From assembly GCF_032854445.1 (NCBI RefSeq), contig NW_027018070.1, positions 1 to 64,000 of the forward strand: DNA of 64,000 bases. The letters are read 5' to 3'. How positions within the stretch are numbered: position 1 is the stretch's first letter; each line of letters opens with the position of its first letter. A program made the translations under genes and the position numbers. Of this stretch, positions 23,418-37,817 are shown piece after piece. This DNA is from Liolophura sinensis. Taxonomy: Eukaryota > Mollusca > Polyplacophora > Chitonida > Chitonidae. The notes beneath the pieces are model-generated. The model was not told the DNA's origin. It saw nothing but the letters and a program-made list of their open reading frames with translations, and searched no databases.

Positions 23418-26400
23418 CTCTTACTAGTAGCACTGGAACAGTTTTTCCACTTTTGCATTTTTACCTGGTCTTTTTGTTAATTGAAATCGACTACACTGTA
23501 CTCTGTACAATCGCGACTGGTCATTACTATATTCAACTTTTGACTATAAGTTATGTGCCCTTCGGTAGCCCAGAAGACGTCAAATCTTTGGGCCAAGCCC
23601 ATTTAACTCACCCAGCAATTGCCTTACTTCTAAGTGCAAGACAATCTCAATGTCTTTATCTACGTGTAGAAAAACTACACCATTTGTACGTGAAAACCAC
23701 AAGGTACTTGATACAGTCTGCTGTAAAAAGTACAACTGAACACTGACCCACTTCAGTAAGGTGCCAAAAGATGCGGAATTGAGCCAGGCATCGGCAGCTG
23801 TTGAAAAATTGCAAATATCCCTGGTTTCCATGGAGTAAGAGCCGTTGCTGGGCACGTCATTATGACATAAATGATCATTCAATTGTCACTACAGCCAAAA
23901 GTATTGGTCGGAGAGCAACGCGGTTTGCACCATTCGATTTCTCGTCACAAAATACGTCGGATTAGCCTCTTACCAGCAGCACTGGAACAGTTTTTCCACT
24001 TTTGCATTTTTACCTGGTCTTTTTGTTAATTGAAATCGGCTACACTGTACTCTGTACAATCGCGACTGGTCAATACTATATTCAACTTTTGATTATAAGT
24101 TATGTGCCCTTCGGCAGCCCAGAAGACGTCAAATCTTTGGGCTAAGCCCATTTAGCTCACCCAGCAATTGTCTTACTTCTAAGCCCAAGACAATCTCAAT
24201 GTCTTTATCTACGTGTAGAAAAACCACACCATTTGTACATAAAAAACACAAGGTACTTGATACAGTCTGCTGTGAAAAGTACAACTAAACACTGACCCAC
24301 ATTTATAAGGTGCCAAAAGATGTGGAATTGGGCCAGGGATCGGCAGCTGTTAAAAAATTGCAAATATCCCTGGTTTCCATGGAGTAAGAGCCGTTGCTGG
24401 GCACGTGATTATGACATCAATGATCATTGATCTGTCGCTACAGCCAAAAGTATTGGTCGGAGAGCAACGCGGTTTGCACCATTCGATTTCTCGTCACAAA
24501 ATACGTCGGATTAGCCTCTTACTAGTAGCACTGGAACAGTTTTTCCACTTTTGCATTTTTGCTTCGTCTTTTTGTTAATTGAAATCGGCTAAACTGTACT
24601 CTGTACAATCGCGACTGGTCATTACTATATTCAACTTTTGACTATAAGTTATGTGCCCTTCGGTAGCCCAGAAGACGTCAAATCTTTGGGCTAAGCCCAT
24701 TTAACTCACCCAGCAATTGCCTTACTTCTAAGTGCAGGAAAATCTCAATGTCTTTATCTACGTGTAGAAAAACCACACCATTTGTACGTGAAGAAAACAT
24801 TGTACTTGATACAGTCTGCTGTAAAAAGTACAACTGAACACTAACCCACTTCAGTAAGGTGCCAAATGATGCGGAATTGAGCCAGGCATTGGCAGCTGTT
24901 GAAAAATTGCAAATTTCCCTGGTTTCCATGGAGTAAGAGCATGTGCTGGGCACGTGATTATGACATAAATAATCTTTCAATTGTCACTACAGCCAAAAGT
25001 ATTGGTCGGAGAGCAGCGCGGTTTGCACCATTCGATTTCTCGTCACAAAATACGTCGGATTAGCCTCTTACCAGCAGCACTGGAACAGTTTTTCCACTTT
25101 TGCATTTTTACCTGGTCTTTTTGTTAATTGAAATCGGCTACACTGTACTCTGTACAATCGCGACTGGTCATTACTATATTCAACTTTTGATTATAAGTTA
25201 TGTGCCCTTCGGTAGCCCAGAAGACGTCAAATCTTTGGGCTAAGCCCATTTAGCTCACCCAGCAATTGTCTTACTTCTAAGTCCAAGACAATCTCAATGT
25301 CTTTATCTACGTGTAGAAAAACCAGACCATTTGTACGTGAAAAACACAAGGTACTTGATACAGTCTGCTGTAAAAAGTACAACTGAACACTAACCCACTT
25401 CAGTAAGGTGCCAAAAGATGCGGAATTGAGCCAGGCATCGGCAGCTGTTGAAAAATTGCAAATTTCCCTGGTTTCCATGGAGTAAGAGCCGTTGCTACGC
25501 ACGTGATTATGACATAAATGATCATTCAATTGTCGCTACAGCCAAAAGTATTGGTCGGAGAGCAACGCAGTTTGCACCATTCTATTTCTCGTCACAAAAT
25601 ACGTCGGATTAGGCTCTTACTAGTAGCACTGGAACAGTTTTTCCACTTTTGCATTTTTACCTGGTCTTTTTGTTAATTGAAATCGACTACACTGTACTCT
25701 GTACAATCGCGACTGGTCATTACTATATTCAACTTTTGACTATAAGTTATGTGCCCTTCGGTAGCCCAGAAGACGTCAAATCTTTCGGCTAAGCCCATTT
25801 AAATCACCCAGCAATTGCCTTACTTCTAAGTGCAAGACAATCTCAATGTCTTTATCTACGTGTAGAAAAACTACACCATTTGTACGTGAAAACCACAAGG
25901 TACTTGATACAGTCTGCTGTAAAAAGTACAACTGAACACTGACCCACTTCAGTAAGGTTCCAAAAGATGCGGAATTGAGCCAGGCATCGGCAGCTGTTGA
26001 AAAATTGCAAATATCCCTGGTTTCCATGGAGTAAGAGCCGTTGCTGGGCACGTGATTATGACATAAATGATCATTCAATTGTCACTACAGCCAAAAGTAT
26101 TGGTCGGAGAGCAACGCGGTTTGCACCATTCGATTTCTCGTCACAAAATACGTCGGATTAGCCTCTTACCAGCAGCACTGGAACAGTTTTTCCACTTTTG
26201 CATTTTTACCTGGTCTTTTTGTTAATTGAAATCGGCTACACTGTACTCTGTACAATCGCGACTGGTCAATACTATATTCAACTTTTGACTATAAGTTATG
26301 TGCCCTTCGGTAGCCCAGAAGACGTCAAATCTTTCGGCTAAGCCCATTTAACTCACCCAGCAATTGTCTTACTTCTAAGTCCAAGACAATCTCAATGTCT

Positions 26401-27260
26401 TTATCTACGTGTAGAAAAACCACACCATTTGTACATAAAAAACACAAGGTACTTGATACAGTCTGCTGTAAAAAGTACAACTGAACACTGACCCACATTT
26501 ATAAGGTGCCAAAAGATGTGGAATTGGGCCAGGGATCGGCAGCTGTTAAAAAATTGCAAATATCCCTGGTTTCCATGGAGTAAGAGCCGTTGCTGGGCAC
26601 GTGATTATGACATCAATGATCATTGATCTGTCGCTACAGCCAAAAGTATTGGTCGGAGAGCAACGCGGTTTGCACCATTCGATTTCTCGTCACAAAATAC
26701 GTCGGATTAGCCTCTTACTAGTAGCACTGGAACAGTTTTTCCACTTTTGCATTTTTGCTTCGTCTTTTTGTTAATTGAAATCGGCTAAACTGTACTCTGT
26801 ACAATCGCGACTGGTCATTACTATATTCAACTTTTGACTATAAGTTATGTGCCCTTCGGTAGCCCAGAAGACGTCAAATCTTTGGGCTAAGCCCATTTAA
26901 CTCACCCAGCAATTGCCTTACTTCTAAGTGCAGGAAAATCTCAATGTCTTTATCTACGTGTAGAAAAACCACACCATTTGTACGTGAAGAAAACATTGTA
27001 CTTGATACAGTCTGCTGTAAAAAGTACAACTGAACACTAACCCACTTCAGTAAGGTGCCAAATGATGCGGAATTGAGCTAGGCATCGGCAGCTGTTGAAA
27101 AATTGCAAATTTCCCTGGTTTCCATGGAGTAAGAGCCGTTGCTGGGCACGTGATTATGACATAAATAATCATTCAATTGTCACTACAGCCAAAAGTATTG
27201 GTCGGAGAGCAACGCGGTTTGCACCATTCGATTTCTCGTCACAAAATACGTCGGATTAGC
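23418..27260. repeat. Seven-monomer higher-order repeat, copy 1 (3,843 bp)
   Basis: The segment repeats at 27,261-31,103 with an offset of exactly 7 x 549. Monomer starts are 23607, 24156, 24705, 25254, 25803, 26352 and 26901. Rare alleles shared by both copies include CGGCAGCCCAG, AAGCCCAAGAC, GCAGTTTGCACCATTCTATTT, AAATCACCCAG and AAGGTTCCAAAAG. The only difference I noticed is T at 24,890 against C at 28,733. Each monomer in the unit has its own allele combination, so this is a true higher-order repeat and not a run of identical monomers. Confidence 0.92.
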
Positions 27261-30200
27261 CTCTTACTAGTAGCACTGGAACAGTTTTTCCACTTTTGCA
27301 TTTTTACCTGGTCTTTTTGTTAATTGAAATCGACTACACTGTACTCTGTACAATCGCGACTGGTCATTACTATATTCAACTTTTGACTATAAGTTATGTG
27401 CCCTTCGGTAGCCCAGAAGACGTCAAATCTTTGGGCCAAGCCCATTTAACTCACCCAGCAATTGCCTTACTTCTAAGTGCAAGACAATCTCAATGTCTTT
27501 ATCTACGTGTAGAAAAACTACACCATTTGTACGTGAAAACCACAAGGTACTTGATACAGTCTGCTGTAAAAAGTACAACTGAACACTGACCCACTTCAGT
27601 AAGGTGCCAAAAGATGCGGAATTGAGCCAGGCATCGGCAGCTGTTGAAAAATTGCAAATATCCCTGGTTTCCATGGAGTAAGAGCCGTTGCTGGGCACGT
27701 CATTATGACATAAATGATCATTCAATTGTCACTACAGCCAAAAGTATTGGTCGGAGAGCAACGCGGTTTGCACCATTCGATTTCTCGTCACAAAATACGT
27801 CGGATTAGCCTCTTACCAGCAGCACTGGAACAGTTTTTCCACTTTTGCATTTTTACCTGGTCTTTTTGTTAATTGAAATCGGCTACACTGTACTCTGTAC
27901 AATCGCGACTGGTCAATACTATATTCAACTTTTGATTATAAGTTATGTGCCCTTCGGCAGCCCAGAAGACGTCAAATCTTTGGGCTAAGCCCATTTAGCT
28001 CACCCAGCAATTGTCTTACTTCTAAGCCCAAGACAATCTCAATGTCTTTATCTACGTGTAGAAAAACCACACCATTTGTACATAAAAAACACAAGGTACT
28101 TGATACAGTCTGCTGTGAAAAGTACAACTAAACACTGACCCACATTTATAAGGTGCCAAAAGATGTGGAATTGGGCCAGGGATCGGCAGCTGTTAAAAAA
28201 TTGCAAATATCCCTGGTTTCCATGGAGTAAGAGCCGTTGCTGGGCACGTGATTATGACATCAATGATCATTGATCTGTCGCTACAGCCAAAAGTATTGGT
28301 CGGAGAGCAACGCGGTTTGCACCATTCGATTTCTCGTCACAAAATACGTCGGATTAGCCTCTTACTAGTAGCACTGGAACAGTTTTTCCACTTTTGCATT
28401 TTTGCTTCGTCTTTTTGTTAATTGAAATCGGCTAAACTGTACTCTGTACAATCGCGACTGGTCATTACTATATTCAACTTTTGACTATAAGTTATGTGCC
28501 CTTCGGTAGCCCAGAAGACGTCAAATCTTTGGGCTAAGCCCATTTAACTCACCCAGCAATTGCCTTACTTCTAAGTGCAGGAAAATCTCAATGTCTTTAT
28601 CTACGTGTAGAAAAACCACACCATTTGTACGTGAAGAAAACATTGTACTTGATACAGTCTGCTGTAAAAAGTACAACTGAACACTAACCCACTTCAGTAA
28701 GGTGCCAAATGATGCGGAATTGAGCCAGGCATCGGCAGCTGTTGAAAAATTGCAAATTTCCCTGGTTTCCATGGAGTAAGAGCATGTGCTGGGCACGTGA
28801 TTATGACATAAATAATCTTTCAATTGTCACTACAGCCAAAAGTATTGGTCGGAGAGCAGCGCGGTTTGCACCATTCGATTTCTCGTCACAAAATACGTCG
28901 GATTAGCCTCTTACCAGCAGCACTGGAACAGTTTTTCCACTTTTGCATTTTTACCTGGTCTTTTTGTTAATTGAAATCGGCTACACTGTACTCTGTACAA
29001 TCGCGACTGGTCATTACTATATTCAACTTTTGATTATAAGTTATGTGCCCTTCGGTAGCCCAGAAGACGTCAAATCTTTGGGCTAAGCCCATTTAGCTCA
29101 CCCAGCAATTGTCTTACTTCTAAGTCCAAGACAATCTCAATGTCTTTATCTACGTGTAGAAAAACCAGACCATTTGTACGTGAAAAACACAAGGTACTTG
29201 ATACAGTCTGCTGTAAAAAGTACAACTGAACACTAACCCACTTCAGTAAGGTGCCAAAAGATGCGGAATTGAGCCAGGCATCGGCAGCTGTTGAAAAATT
29301 GCAAATTTCCCTGGTTTCCATGGAGTAAGAGCCGTTGCTACGCACGTGATTATGACATAAATGATCATTCAATTGTCGCTACAGCCAAAAGTATTGGTCG
29401 GAGAGCAACGCAGTTTGCACCATTCTATTTCTCGTCACAAAATACGTCGGATTAGGCTCTTACTAGTAGCACTGGAACAGTTTTTCCACTTTTGCATTTT
29501 TACCTGGTCTTTTTGTTAATTGAAATCGACTACACTGTACTCTGTACAATCGCGACTGGTCATTACTATATTCAACTTTTGACTATAAGTTATGTGCCCT
29601 TCGGTAGCCCAGAAGACGTCAAATCTTTCGGCTAAGCCCATTTAAATCACCCAGCAATTGCCTTACTTCTAAGTGCAAGACAATCTCAATGTCTTTATCT
29701 ACGTGTAGAAAAACTACACCATTTGTACGTGAAAACCACAAGGTACTTGATACAGTCTGCTGTAAAAAGTACAACTGAACACTGACCCACTTCAGTAAGG
29801 TTCCAAAAGATGCGGAATTGAGCCAGGCATCGGCAGCTGTTGAAAAATTGCAAATATCCCTGGTTTCCATGGAGTAAGAGCCGTTGCTGGGCACGTGATT
29901 ATGACATAAATGATCATTCAATTGTCACTACAGCCAAAAGTATTGGTCGGAGAGCAACGCGGTTTGCACCATTCGATTTCTCGTCACAAAATACGTCGGA
30001 TTAGCCTCTTACCAGCAGCACTGGAACAGTTTTTCCACTTTTGCATTTTTACCTGGTCTTTTTGTTAATTGAAATCGGCTACACTGTACTCTGTACAATC
30101 GCGACTGGTCAATACTATATTCAACTTTTGACTATAAGTTATGTGCCCTTCGGTAGCCCAGAAGACGTCAAATCTTTCGGCTAAGCCCATTTAACTCACC

Positions 30201-31103
30201 CAGCAATTGTCTTACTTCTAAGTCCAAGACAATCTCAATGTCTTTATCTACGTGTAGAAAAACCACACCATTTGTACATAAAAAACACAAGGTACTTGAT
30301 ACAGTCTGCTGTAAAAAGTACAACTGAACACTGACCCACATTTATAAGGTGCCAAAAGATGTGGAATTGGGCCAGGGATCGGCAGCTGTTAAAAAATTGC
30401 AAATATCCCTGGTTTCCATGGAGTAAGAGCCGTTGCTGGGCACGTGATTATGACATCAATGATCATTGATCTGTCGCTACAGCCAAAAGTATTGGTCGGA
30501 GAGCAACGCGGTTTGCACCATTCGATTTCTCGTCACAAAATACGTCGGATTAGCCTCTTACTAGTAGCACTGGAACAGTTTTTCCACTTTTGCATTTTTG
30601 CTTCGTCTTTTTGTTAATTGAAATCGGCTAAACTGTACTCTGTACAATCGCGACTGGTCATTACTATATTCAACTTTTGACTATAAGTTATGTGCCCTTC
30701 GGTAGCCCAGAAGACGTCAAATCTTTGGGCTAAGCCCATTTAACTCACCCAGCAATTGCCTTACTTCTAAGTGCAGGAAAATCTCAATGTCTTTATCTAC
30801 GTGTAGAAAAACCACACCATTTGTACGTGAAGAAAACATTGTACTTGATACAGTCTGCTGTAAAAAGTACAACTGAACACTAACCCACTTCAGTAAGGTG
30901 CCAAATGATGCGGAATTGAGCTAGGCATCGGCAGCTGTTGAAAAATTGCAAATTTCCCTGGTTTCCATGGAGTAAGAGCCGTTGCTGGGCACGTGATTAT
31001 GACATAAATAATCATTCAATTGTCACTACAGCCAAAAGTATTGGTCGGAGAGCAACGCGGTTTGCACCATTCGATTTCTCGTCACAAAATACGTCGGATT
31101 AGC
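27261..31103. repeat. Seven-monomer higher-order repeat, copy 2 (3,843 bp)
   Basis: Second copy of the block at 23,418-27,260. Monomer starts are 27450, 27999, 28548, 29097, 29646, 30195 and 30744. Its left edge can be placed within eight bases. Left of 27,261 the sequence carries GATTAGC, as in the monomer ending copy 2. From 27,268 on it carries TAGTAG followed by TTTTTACCTGG and GAAATCGACTAC, as at the start of copy 1. The seven bases CTCTTAC at 27,261-27,267 are common to both parents, so the crossover lies there. Confidence 0.92.
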
Positions 31104-31230
31104 CTCTTACCAGCAGCACTGGAACAGTTTTTCCACTTTTGCATTTTTACCTGGTCTTTTTGTTAATTGAAATCGGCTACACTGTACTCTGTACAATCGC
31201 GACTGGTCAGTACTATATTCAACTTTTGAC
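31104..31230. repeat. Short monomer segment between the seven- and six-monomer blocks
   Basis: The right part of the monomer starting at 30,744. It carries CCTCTTACCAGCAG, TTTTTACCTGG and a GGTCAGTAC variant at about 31,206-31,214 where relatives have GGTCAATAC. It connects the end of the second seven-monomer copy to the first six-monomer copy. Confidence 0.75.
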
Positions 31231-34200
31231 TATAAGTTATGTGCCCTTCGGTAGCCCAGAAGACGTCAAATCTTTCGGCTAAGCCCATTTAACTCACCCA
31301 GCAATTGTCTTACTTCTAAGTCCAAGACAATCTCAATGTCTTTATCTACGTGTAGAAAAACCACACCATTTGTACATAAAAAACACAAGGTACTTGATAC
31401 AGTCTGCTGTAAAAAGTACAACTGAACACTGACCCACATTTATAAGGTGCCAAAAGATGTGGAATTGGGCCAGGGATCGGCAGCTGTTAAAAAATTGCAA
31501 ATATCCCTGGTTTCCATGGAGTAAGAGCCGTTGCTGGGCACGTGATTATGACATCAATGATCATTGATCTGTCGCTACAGCCAAAAGTATTGGTCGGAGA
31601 GCAACGCGGTTTGCACCATTCGATTTCTCGTCACAAAATACGTCGGATTAGCCTCTTACTAGTAGCACTGGAACAGTTTTTCCACTTTTGCATTTTTGCT
31701 TCGTCTTTTTGTTAATTGAAATCGGCTAAACTGTACTCTGTACAATCGCGACTGGTCATTACTATATTCAACTTTTGACTATAAGTTATGTGCCCTTCGG
31801 TAGCCCAGAAGACGTCAAATCTTTGGGCTAAGCCCATTTAACTCACCCAGCAATTGCCTTACTTCTAAGTGCAGGAAAATCTCAATGTCTTTATCTACGT
31901 GTAGAAAAACCACACCATTTGTACGTGAAGAAAACATTGTACTTGATACAGTCTGCTGTAAAAAGTACAACTGAACACTAACCCACTTCAGTAAGGTGCC
32001 AAATGATGCGGAATTGAGCCAGGCATTGGCAGCTGTTGAAAATTGCAAATTTCCCTGGTTTCCATGGAGTAAGAGCATGTGCTGGGCACGTGATTATGAC
32101 ATAAATAATCTTTCAATTGTCACTACAGCCAAAAGTATTGGTCGGAGAGCAGCGCGGTTTGCACCATTCGATTTCTCGTCACAAAATACGTCGGATTAGC
32201 CTCTTACCAGCAGCACTGGAACAGTTTTTCCACTTTTGCATTTTTACCTGGTCTTTTTGTTAATTGAAATCGGCTACACTGTACTCTGTACAATCGCGAC
32301 TGGTCATTACTATATTCAACTTTTGATTATAAGTTATGTGCCCTTCGGTAGCCCAGAAGACGTCAAATCTTTGGGCTAAGCCCATTTAACTCACCCAGCA
32401 ATTGTCTTACTTCTAAGTCCAAGACAATCTCAATGTCTTTATCTACGTGTAGAAAAACCACACCATTTGTACGTGAAAAACACAAGGTACTTGATACAGT
32501 CTGCTGTAAAAAGTACAACTGAACACTAACCCACTTCAGTAAGGTGCCAAAAGATGCGGAATTGAGCCAGGCATCGGCAGCTGTTGAAAAATTGCAAATT
32601 TCCCTGGTTTCCATGGAGTAAGAGCCGTTGCTGGGCACGTGATTATGACATAAATGATCATTCAATTGTCACTACAGCCAAAAGTATTGGTCGGAGAGCA
32701 ACGCGGTTTGCACCATTCGATTTCTCGTCACAAAATACGTCGGATTAGCCTTTTACCAGCAGCACTGGAACAGTTTTTCCACTTTTGCATTTTTACCTGG
32801 TCTTTTTGTTAATTGAAATCGGCTACACTGTACTCTGTACAATCGCGACTGGTCATTACTATATTCAACTTTTGACTATAAGTTATGTGCCCTTCGGTAG
32901 CCCAGAAGACGTCAAATCTTTGGGCTAAGCCCATTTAGCTCACCCAGCAATTGTCTTACTTCTAAGTCCAAGACAATCTCAATGTCTTTATCTACGTGTA
33001 GAAAAACCACACCATTTGTACATAAAAAACACAAGGTACTTGATACAGTCTGCTGTAAAAAGTACAACTAAACACTGACCCACATTTATAAGGTGCCAAA
33101 AGATGTGGAATTGGGCCAGGCATCGGCAGCTGTTAAAAAATTGCAAATATCCCTGGTTTCCATGGAGTAAGAGCCGTTGCTGGGCACGTGATTATGACAT
33201 CAATGATCATTGATCTGTCGCTACAGCCAAAAGTATTGGTCGGAGAGCAACGCGGTTTGCACCATTCGATTTCTCGTCACAAAATACATCAGATTAGACT
33301 CTTACTAGTAGCACTGGAACAGTTTTTCCACTTTTGCATTTTTGCCTGGTCTTTTTGTTAATTGAAATCGGCTAAACTGTACTCTGTACAATCGCGACTG
33401 GTCATTACTATATTCAACTTTTGACTATAAGTTATGTGCCCTTCGGTAGCCCAGAAGACCTGAAATCTTTGGGCTAAGCCCATTTAACTCACCCAGCAAT
33501 TGCCTTACTTCTAAGTGCAAGACAATCTCAATGTCTTTATCTACGTGTAGAAAAACCACACCATTTGTACGTGAAAAACACAAGGTACTTGATACAGTCT
33601 GCTGTAAAAAGTACAACTGAACACTAACCCACTTCAGTAAGGTGCCAAAAGATGCGGAATTGAGCCAGGCATCGGCAGCTGTTGAAAAATTGCAAATTTC
33701 CCTGGTTTCCATGGAGTAAGAGCCGTTGCTACGCACGTGATTATGACATAAATGATCATTCAATTGTCGCTACAGCCAAAAGTATTGGTCGGAGAGCAAC
33801 GCGGATTGCACCATTCGATTTCTCGTCACAAAATACGTCGGATTAGGCTCTTACTAGTAGCACTGGAACAGTTTTTCCACTTTTGCATTTTTACCTGGTC
33901 TTTTTGTTAATTGAAATCGACTACACTGTACTCTGTACAATCGCGACTGGTCATTACTATATTCAACTTTTGACTATAAGTTATGTGCCCTTCGGTAGCC
34001 CAGAAGACGTCAAATCTTTGGGCCAAGCCCATTTAACTCACCCAGCAATTGCCTTACTTCTAAGTGCAAGACAATCTCAATGTCTTTATCTACGTGTAGA
34101 AAAACTACACCATTTGTACGTGAAAACCACAAGGTACTTGATACAGTCTGCTGTAAAAAGTACAACTGAACACTGACCCACTTCAGTAAGGTGCCAAAAG

Positions 34201-34523
34201 ATGCGAAATTGAGCCAGGCATCGGCAGCTGTTGAAAAATTGCAAATATCCCTGGTTTCCATGGAGTAAGAGCCGTTGCTGGGCACGTGATTATGACATAA
34301 ATGATCATTCAATTGTCACTACAGCCAAAAGTATTGGTCGGAGAGCAACGCGGTTTGCACCATTCGATTTCTCGTCACAAAATACGTCGGATTAGCCTCT
34401 TACCAGCAGCACTGGAACAGTTTTTCCACTTTTGCATTTTTACCTGGTCTTTTTGTTAATTGAAATCGGCTACACTGTACTCTGTACAATCGCGACTGGT
34501 CAATACTATATTCAACTTTTGAT
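31231..34523. repeat. Six-monomer higher-order repeat, copy 1 (3,293 bp)
   Basis: Repeats at 34,524-37,817. Monomer starts are 31293, 31842, 32390, 32939, 33488 and 34037. Copy 1 is one base shorter because an A is missing in the run near 32,040 (GTTGAAAATTGC against GTTGAAAAATTGC), making that monomer 548 bp. Shared rare alleles include GAGCATGTGCTGGGC, TTAGCCTTTTACC, ACATCAGATTAGAC and GATGCGAAATTG. The edges are uncertain by about 20 bases. Confidence 0.9.
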
Positions 34524-37500
34524 TATAAGTTATGTGCCCTTCGGTAGCCCAGAAGACGTCAAATCTTTCGGCTAAGCCCATTTAACTCACCCAGCAATTG
34601 TCTTACTTCTAAGTCCAAGACAATCTCAATGTCTTTATCTACGTGTAGAAAAACCACACCATTTGTACATAAAAAACACAAGGTACTTGATACAGTCTGC
34701 TGTAAAAAGTACAACTGAACACTGACCCACATTTATAAGGTGCCAAAAGATGTGGAATTGGGCCAGGGATCGGCAGCTGTTAAAAAATTGCAAATATCCC
34801 TGGTTTCCATGGAGTAAGAGCCGTTGCTGGGCACGTGATTATGACATCAATGATCATTGATCTGTCGCTACAGCCAAAAGTATTGGTCGGAGAGCAACGC
34901 GGTTTGCACCATTCGATTTCTCGTCACAAAATACGTCGGATTAGCCTCTTACTAGTAGCACTGGAACAGTTTTTCCACTTTTGCATTTTTGCTTCGTCTT
35001 TTTGTTAATTGAAATCGGCTAAACTGTACTCTGTACAATCGCGACTGGTCATTACTATATTCAACTTTTGACTATAAGTTATGTGCCCTTCGGTAGCCCA
35101 GAAGACGTCAAATCTTTGGGCTAAGCCCATTTAACTCACCCAGCAATTGCCTTACTTCTAAGTGCAGGAAAATCTCAATGTCTTTATCTACGTGTAGAAA
35201 AACCACACCATTTGTACGTGAAGAAAACATTGTACTTGATACAGTCTGCTGTAAAAAGTACAACTGAACACTAACCCACTTCAGTAAGGTGCCAAATGAT
35301 GCGGAATTGAGCCAGGCATTGGCAGCTGTTGAAAAATTGCAAATTTCCCTGGTTTCCATGGAGTAAGAGCATGTGCTGGGCACGTGATTATGACATAAAT
35401 AATCTTTCAATTGTCACTACAGCCAAAAGTATTGGTCGGAGAGCAGCGCGGTTTGCACCATTCGATTTCTCGTCACAAAATACGTCGGATTAGCCTCTTA
35501 CCAGCAGCACTGGAACAGTTTTTCCACTTTTGCATTTTTACCTGGTCTTTTTGTTAATTGAAATCGGCTACACTGTACTCTGTACAATCGCGACTGGTCA
35601 TTACTATATTCAACTTTTGATTATAAGTTATGTGCCCTTCGGTAGCCCAGAAGACGTCAAATCTTTGGGCTAAGCCCATTTAACTCACCCAGCAATTGTC
35701 TTACTTCTAAGTCCAAGACAATCTCAATGTCTTTATCTACGTGTAGAAAAACCACACCATTTGTACGTGAAAAACACAAGGTACTTGATACAGTCTGCTG
35801 TAAAAAGTACAACTGAACACTAACCCACTTCAGTAAGGTGCCAAAAGATGCGGAATTGAGCCAGGCATCGGCAGCTGTTGAAAAATTGCAAATTTCCCTG
35901 GTTTCCATGGAGTAAGAGCCGTTGCTGGGCACGTGATTATGACATAAATGATCATTCAATTGTCACTACAGCCAAAAGTATTGGTCGGAGAGCAACGCGG
36001 TTTGCACCATTCGATTTCTCGTCACAAAATACGTCGGATTAGCCTTTTACCAGCAGCACTGGAACAGTTTTTCCACTTTTGCATTTTTACCTGGTCTTTT
36101 TGTTAATTGAAATCGGCTACACTGTACTCTGTACAATCGCGACTGGTCATTACTATATTCAACTTTTGACTATAAGTTATGTGCCCTTCGGTAGCCCAGA
36201 AGACGTCAAATCTTTGGGCTAAGCCCATTTAGCTCACCCAGCAATTGTCTTACTTCTAAGTCCAAGACAATCTCAATGTCTTTATCTACGTGTAGAAAAA
36301 CCACACCATTTGTACATAAAAAACACAAGGTACTTGATACAGTCTGCTGTAAAAAGTACAACTAAACACTGACCCACATTTATAAGGTGCCAAAAGATGT
36401 GGAATTGGGCCAGGCATCGGCAGCTGTTAAAAAATTGCAAATATCCCTGGTTTCCATGGAGTAAGAGCCGTTGCTGGGCACGTGATTATGACATCAATGA
36501 TCATTGATCTGTCGCTACAGCCAAAAGTATTGGTCGGAGAGCAACGCGGTTTGCACCATTCGATTTCTCGTCACAAAATACATCAGATTAGACTCTTACT
36601 AGTAGCACTGGAACAGTTTTTCCACTTTTGCATTTTTGCCTGGTCTTTTTGTTAATTGAAATCGGCTAAACTGTACTCTGTACAATCGCGACTGGTCATT
36701 ACTATATTCAACTTTTGACTATAAGTTATGTGCCCTTCGGTAGCCCAGAAGACCTGAAATCTTTGGGCTAAGCCCATTTAACTCACCCAGCAATTGCCTT
36801 ACTTCTAAGTGCAAGACAATCTCAATGTCTTTATCTACGTGTAGAAAAACCACACCATTTGTACGTGAAAAACACAAGGTACTTGATACAGTCTGCTGTA
36901 AAAAGTACAACTGAACACTAACCCACTTCAGTAAGGTGCCAAAAGATGCGGAATTGAGCCAGGCATCGGCAGCTGTTGAAAAATTGCAAATTTCCCTGGT
37001 TTCCATGGAGTAAGAGCCGTTGCTACGCACGTGATTATGACATAAATGATCATTCAATTGTCGCTACAGCCAAAAGTATTGGTCGGAGAGCAACGCGGAT
37101 TGCACCATTCGATTTCTCGTCACAAAATACGTCGGATTAGGCTCTTACTAGTAGCACTGGAACAGTTTTTCCACTTTTGCATTTTTACCTGGTCTTTTTG
37201 TTAATTGAAATCGACTACACTGTACTCTGTACAATCGCGACTGGTCATTACTATATTCAACTTTTGACTATAAGTTATGTGCCCTTCGGTAGCCCAGAAG
37301 ACGTCAAATCTTTGGGCCAAGCCCATTTAACTCACCCAGCAATTGCCTTACTTCTAAGTGCAAGACAATCTCAATGTCTTTATCTACGTGTAGAAAAACT
37401 ACACCATTTGTACGTGAAAACCACAAGGTACTTGATACAGTCTGCTGTAAAAAGTACAACTGAACACTGACCCACTTCAGTAAGGTGCCAAAAGATGCGA

Positions 37501-37817
37501 AATTGAGCCAGGCATCGGCAGCTGTTGAAAAATTGCAAATATCCCTGGTTTCCATGGAGTAAGAGCCGTTGCTGGGCACGTGATTATGACATAAATGATC
37601 ATTCAATTGTCACTACAGCCAAAAGTATTGGTCGGAGAGCAACGCGGTTTGCACCATTCGATTTCTCGTCACAAAATACGTCGGATTAGCCTCTTACCAG
37701 CAGCACTGGAACAGTTTTTCCACTTTTGCATTTTTACCTGGTCTTTTTGTTAATTGAAATCGGCTACACTGTACTCTGTACAATCGCGACTGGTCAATAC
37801 TATATTCAACTTTTGAT
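34524..37817. repeat. Six-monomer higher-order repeat, copy 2 (3,294 bp)
   Basis: Monomer starts are 34586, 35135, 35684, 36233, 36782 and 37331. The junction with copy 1 is a hybrid. Up to T at 34,523 (GATTATAAG) it follows the type seen at the end of copy 2. From T at 34,545 (CGGTAGCC) and TTTCGGCTAAG on, it follows the type at the start of copy 1. At the end of copy 2 the same position reads CGGCAGCC (C at 37,839), so the crossover lies between 34,524 and 34,544. The unit shares most of its monomers with the seven-monomer block, which suggests one arose from the other by loss or gain of a monomer. Confidence 0.9.

Noticed and set aside
25227-25529. Minus-strand ORF of about 100 codons repeated in most monomers (starts MNDHLCHNH, ends near GPKI or SPKI, or extended by 12 codons to RRAHNL).
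   Set aside because: It recurs because the monomer recurs and 549 is divisible by three. Copies differ mostly by amino-acid changes (E/D, P/R, C/W, H/D, N/D, G/S), and a common two-base allele moves its stop. I recognise no domain. A dN/dS test well below 1 would reverse this.
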